Virus record (IMG/VR): IMGVR_UViG_3300032323_003201 | Coordinates: 1-64,000 of that record | DNA: 64,000 nucleotides | Strand: one strand, 5' to 3' | From: a virus | Shown: positions 62,335 to 64,000 of the stretch, one piece after another | Position numbering within the stretch: position 1 is the stretch's first letter | Layout of the letters: the number at the start of each line of letters is the position of its first letter | Program-made: the position numbers and the translations under genes | Notes under the pieces: generated by a model | Seen by the model: the letters and a program-made list of their open reading frames with translations, nothing else | Told to the model about the DNA's origin: nothing | The model's database searches: none

Positions 62335-62934
62335 ATGTTAATTGGATATGCAAGAGTAAGTACAGATGAGCAATCACTAAACCTTCAGATTGATTATTTA
62401 AAGCAAGTAGGCTGTGATAAAATATATGAAGAGAAAATGACAGGCAAGACAAAGGATAGACCAGAGCTGAAGAAGGCACTCGCTAAACTAAAGAAGGGTG
62501 ATACCTTAGTATGTCTCAAGCTTGATCGTCTAGGTAGATCCATGAAGCACCTAATTGATATTGTTGATCAAATCAAAGAAAAGGGTTGTCATTTTAAGAC
62601 AAGTGATGGCATAGACACAAGCACGCACATGGGTGTTTTTATTTTCCATATCTTTGGTGCACTCGCTGAGATGGAATTAGGCATGATCAAAGAGAGAACA
62701 AGATTAGGCTTGAATGCAGCCAAAGCAAGAGGAAGGATTGGTGGCAGACCCAAAGGTCTATCAAAAAGATTGCAAGGCAAGGCTGACACAATTATACACC
62801 TATACAAGCAAGGGATGAAAGCTTGTGATATTGCCACCACAGTTGAGATTGCTCATGCAAGTGTTTACAATTGCTTAAAGGCTCAAGGCATTACCTTAAA
62901 AACTAAAACTAAGAATGAGAACAATCATGAGTAA
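62335..62934 (+). CDS. Serine recombinase (resolvase/invertase type)
   Basis: 199 residues. YARVSTDEQ has the catalytic Ser9, with Arg residues in the KLDRLGRSMKHL helix and the EMELGMIKERTRLGL long E-helix typical of small serine recombinases. C-terminal HTH (AGKADTIIHLYKQGM..ACDIATTVEIAHASVYNCL) binds DNA. Could be a DNA invertase, a plasmid-type multimer resolvase or an integration-related enzyme; target sites not seen. It overlaps the next methylase by 8 bases. Confidence 0.9.
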   Translation: MLIGYARVSTDEQSLNLQIDYLKQVGCDKIYEEKMTGKTKDRPELKKALAKLKKGDTLVCLKLDRLGRSMKHLIDIVDQIKEKGCHFKTSDGIDTSTHMGVFIFHIFGALAEMELGMIKERTRLGLNAAKARGRIGGRPKGLSKRLQGKADTIIHLYKQGMKACDIATTVEIAHASVYNCLKAQGITLKTKTKNENNHE

Positions 62935-64000
62935 AAAAATATCTGAGAAGGTGGATGCACTTTACCATTCATATGCACAGCATTTTACACAAGAGCAAGT
63001 GGCTCAAATTATCCTACAATCACTTTTATTACAAATGACAAGTGGCAAGATTTATGACTCACTAGATGCAATTAAAGAGAGCATAGGGAATGCACCAGAA
63101 GAATATAAAATGCTATTGAATACAGCTCTCTTTGATAAGTGGCAAGCTCTAGCAATTTATGAAGAAGCAAGCAAGTTTGATTTGAGTCGTGAGAGAGATG
63201 ATTTGGGGGAAGTATTTGAGTATTTGATTAGTCGTGCAGATGCACAAAGACTAGGACAATTCTACACACCCCCAACACTTGCTAATTTACTCATCAAAAT
63301 TTGTATGCTTGGAAGAGGTGATGAGCCTTTATCTATCTATGATCCAGCTATGGGAACAGCAGGCTTACTTGTGCTTGCTCAAAAATACCTAAAGAGAGAT
63401 GATAAATTCTATGGTCAAGAGTTTAATTCAACAAGCTGGAAGATAGCACTAATCAATGCTTTACTTAATGGTATGAAATATGATTTTGGCTCAAATCCAT
63501 GTAGTACATTCATTTGTGATATCCATGCAAATCAAAAAATGGATATTATCCTTGCAAATCCACCATACAATCAAAAGTCATGGAATGATGGGATTGATAT
63601 CCTAAAGGATGATAGATTTAAAGATATGCCACACCCACCATCAAGCAATGGTAATTTTGCATGGATCTTACATTGCCTGCACCACCTAAAGGATGATGGG
63701 ATAGCAAGCATAGTAATTGCGAATGGGTCACTAACAACCATGCAAAAGGATGAGCTTGTAGTAAGAAAATATTTAGTAGAGCATGACCTAGTGGAAGCTG
63801 TCATATCACTACCACCAAAGCTATTTACAACAACAAGCATATCTGCATGTGTATGGGTGATAAATAAAGCCAAGAAAAAGAAGGGACATATTCTTTTTGT
63901 GGATATCGCAAGTGAAGGCAAGAAGATTAGTAGAAATCAAAATGAGCTTGATATACTGACAATTGACCAAGTGGTTGATACAATAGGTAGGTGGAGAAAT
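62927..64000 (+). CDS. Second HsdM-like N6-adenine methyltransferase (3' end outside window)
   Basis: Open from ATG 62927 to the window end, 358 residues seen. QFYTP (111-115), SAM motif DPAMGTAG (139-146) and catalytic NPPY (211-214), then LKDDGIASIVIANGSL, give the HsdM/type I or type IIG methylase order. It is related to, but clearly diverged from, the methylase at 59010. Its ATG overlaps the recombinase stop. The downstream part may carry a specificity or nuclease domain; this cannot be seen. Confidence 0.85.
   Translation, partial: MSKKISEKVDALYHSYAQHFTQEQVAQIILQSLLLQMTSGKIYDSLDAIKESIGNAPEEYKMLLNTALFDKWQALAIYEEASKFDLSRERDDLGEVFEYLISRADAQRLGQFYTPPTLANLLIKICMLGRGDEPLSIYDPAMGTAGLLVLAQKYLKRDDKFYGQEFNSTSWKIALINALLNGMKYDFGSNPCSTFICDIHANQKMDIILANPPYNQKSWNDGIDILKDDRFKDMPHPPSSNGNFAWILHCLHHLKDDGIASIVIANGSLTTMQKDELVVRKYLVEHDLVEAVISLPPKLFTTTSISACVWVINKAKKKKGHILFVDIASEGKKISRNQNELDILTIDQVVDTIGRWRN

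Noticed and set aside
63571-63921. Minus-strand ORF of 116 codons near the right end
   Set aside because: It lies antisense to the HsdM-like coding frame, which is open through the window end and contains the methylase motifs.
1-64000. tRNA or rRNA genes
   Set aside because: I saw no convincing cloverleaf or rRNA-like segment by eye; a tRNAscan-SE run would be needed to exclude small tRNAs.

Overview
This window looks like about 64 kb from the genome of a contractile-tailed bacteriophage (myovirus type), or a phage-plasmid, of an AT-rich bacterial host. The evidence is a near-complete set of virion genes in canonical order (terminase, portal, prohead protease, capsid, neck, sheath, tube, tail chaperone, tape measure, baseplate, fibres) plus phage-style replication and nucleotide genes, with no host housekeeping genes. 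Several promoters have sigma70-like -35/-10 boxes, which suggests the host RNA polymerase is used. A peptidoglycan lyase and an M15 peptidase fit a Gram-negative host, but I cannot name it. Both window ends cut genes: a DNA polymerase on the left and an adenine methylase on the right.

Layout. 1-6.2 kb (+): end of a family A DNA polymerase, small early-type proteins, a Cas4/RecB-like nuclease and a SNF2-type helicase. 6.2-16.6 kb (+): terminase subunits and two very long repetitive tail fibres. 16.6-17.2 kb: a G/C-run intergenic element (copy A). 17.2-29.9 kb (+): lysis genes, a degenerate ThyX-like protein, dCMP deaminase, portal, protease, capsid, neck, sheath and tube. 29.9-31.6 kb (-): an island of four small genes, at least two of them related, inserted into the tail operon. 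31.8-44.0 kb (+): tail chaperone with a probable programmed frameshift, tape measure, baseplate, more fibre proteins. 44.0-48.9 kb: alternating strands, with a nuclease, M15 endolysin, ClpP-like protease and a five-HTH protein, separated by a recurrent palindrome/promoter module. 49.0-57.2 kb (-): a nucleotide and replication operon (RecU-like nuclease, sliding clamp, PAPS-reductase/DndC-like protein, ribonucleotide reductase, DUF550 and DUF1599 proteins). 57.2-58.0 kb: copy B of the G/C-run element, inverted relative to copy A. 58.0-64 kb (+): two small ORFs, an HsdM-like methylase, a deoxyribosyltransferase-like protein, a Dam-type methylase, a serine recombinase and a second HsdM-like methylase.

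How it works together. The leftward operon supplies dNTPs and replication factors. Its RNR, dCMP deaminase and dNTP-hydrolase-like proteins, with three adenine methylases and a PAPS-reductase-like protein, suggest substantial control of nucleotide pools and DNA modification. The rightward blocks build and release the particle. The main unexplained structures are the inverted G/C-run elements about 40.5 kb apart (343 and 350 bp), the minus-strand island with its 32-bp duplicated tube-gene terminus, and a family of promoter/operator repeats in the right arm.
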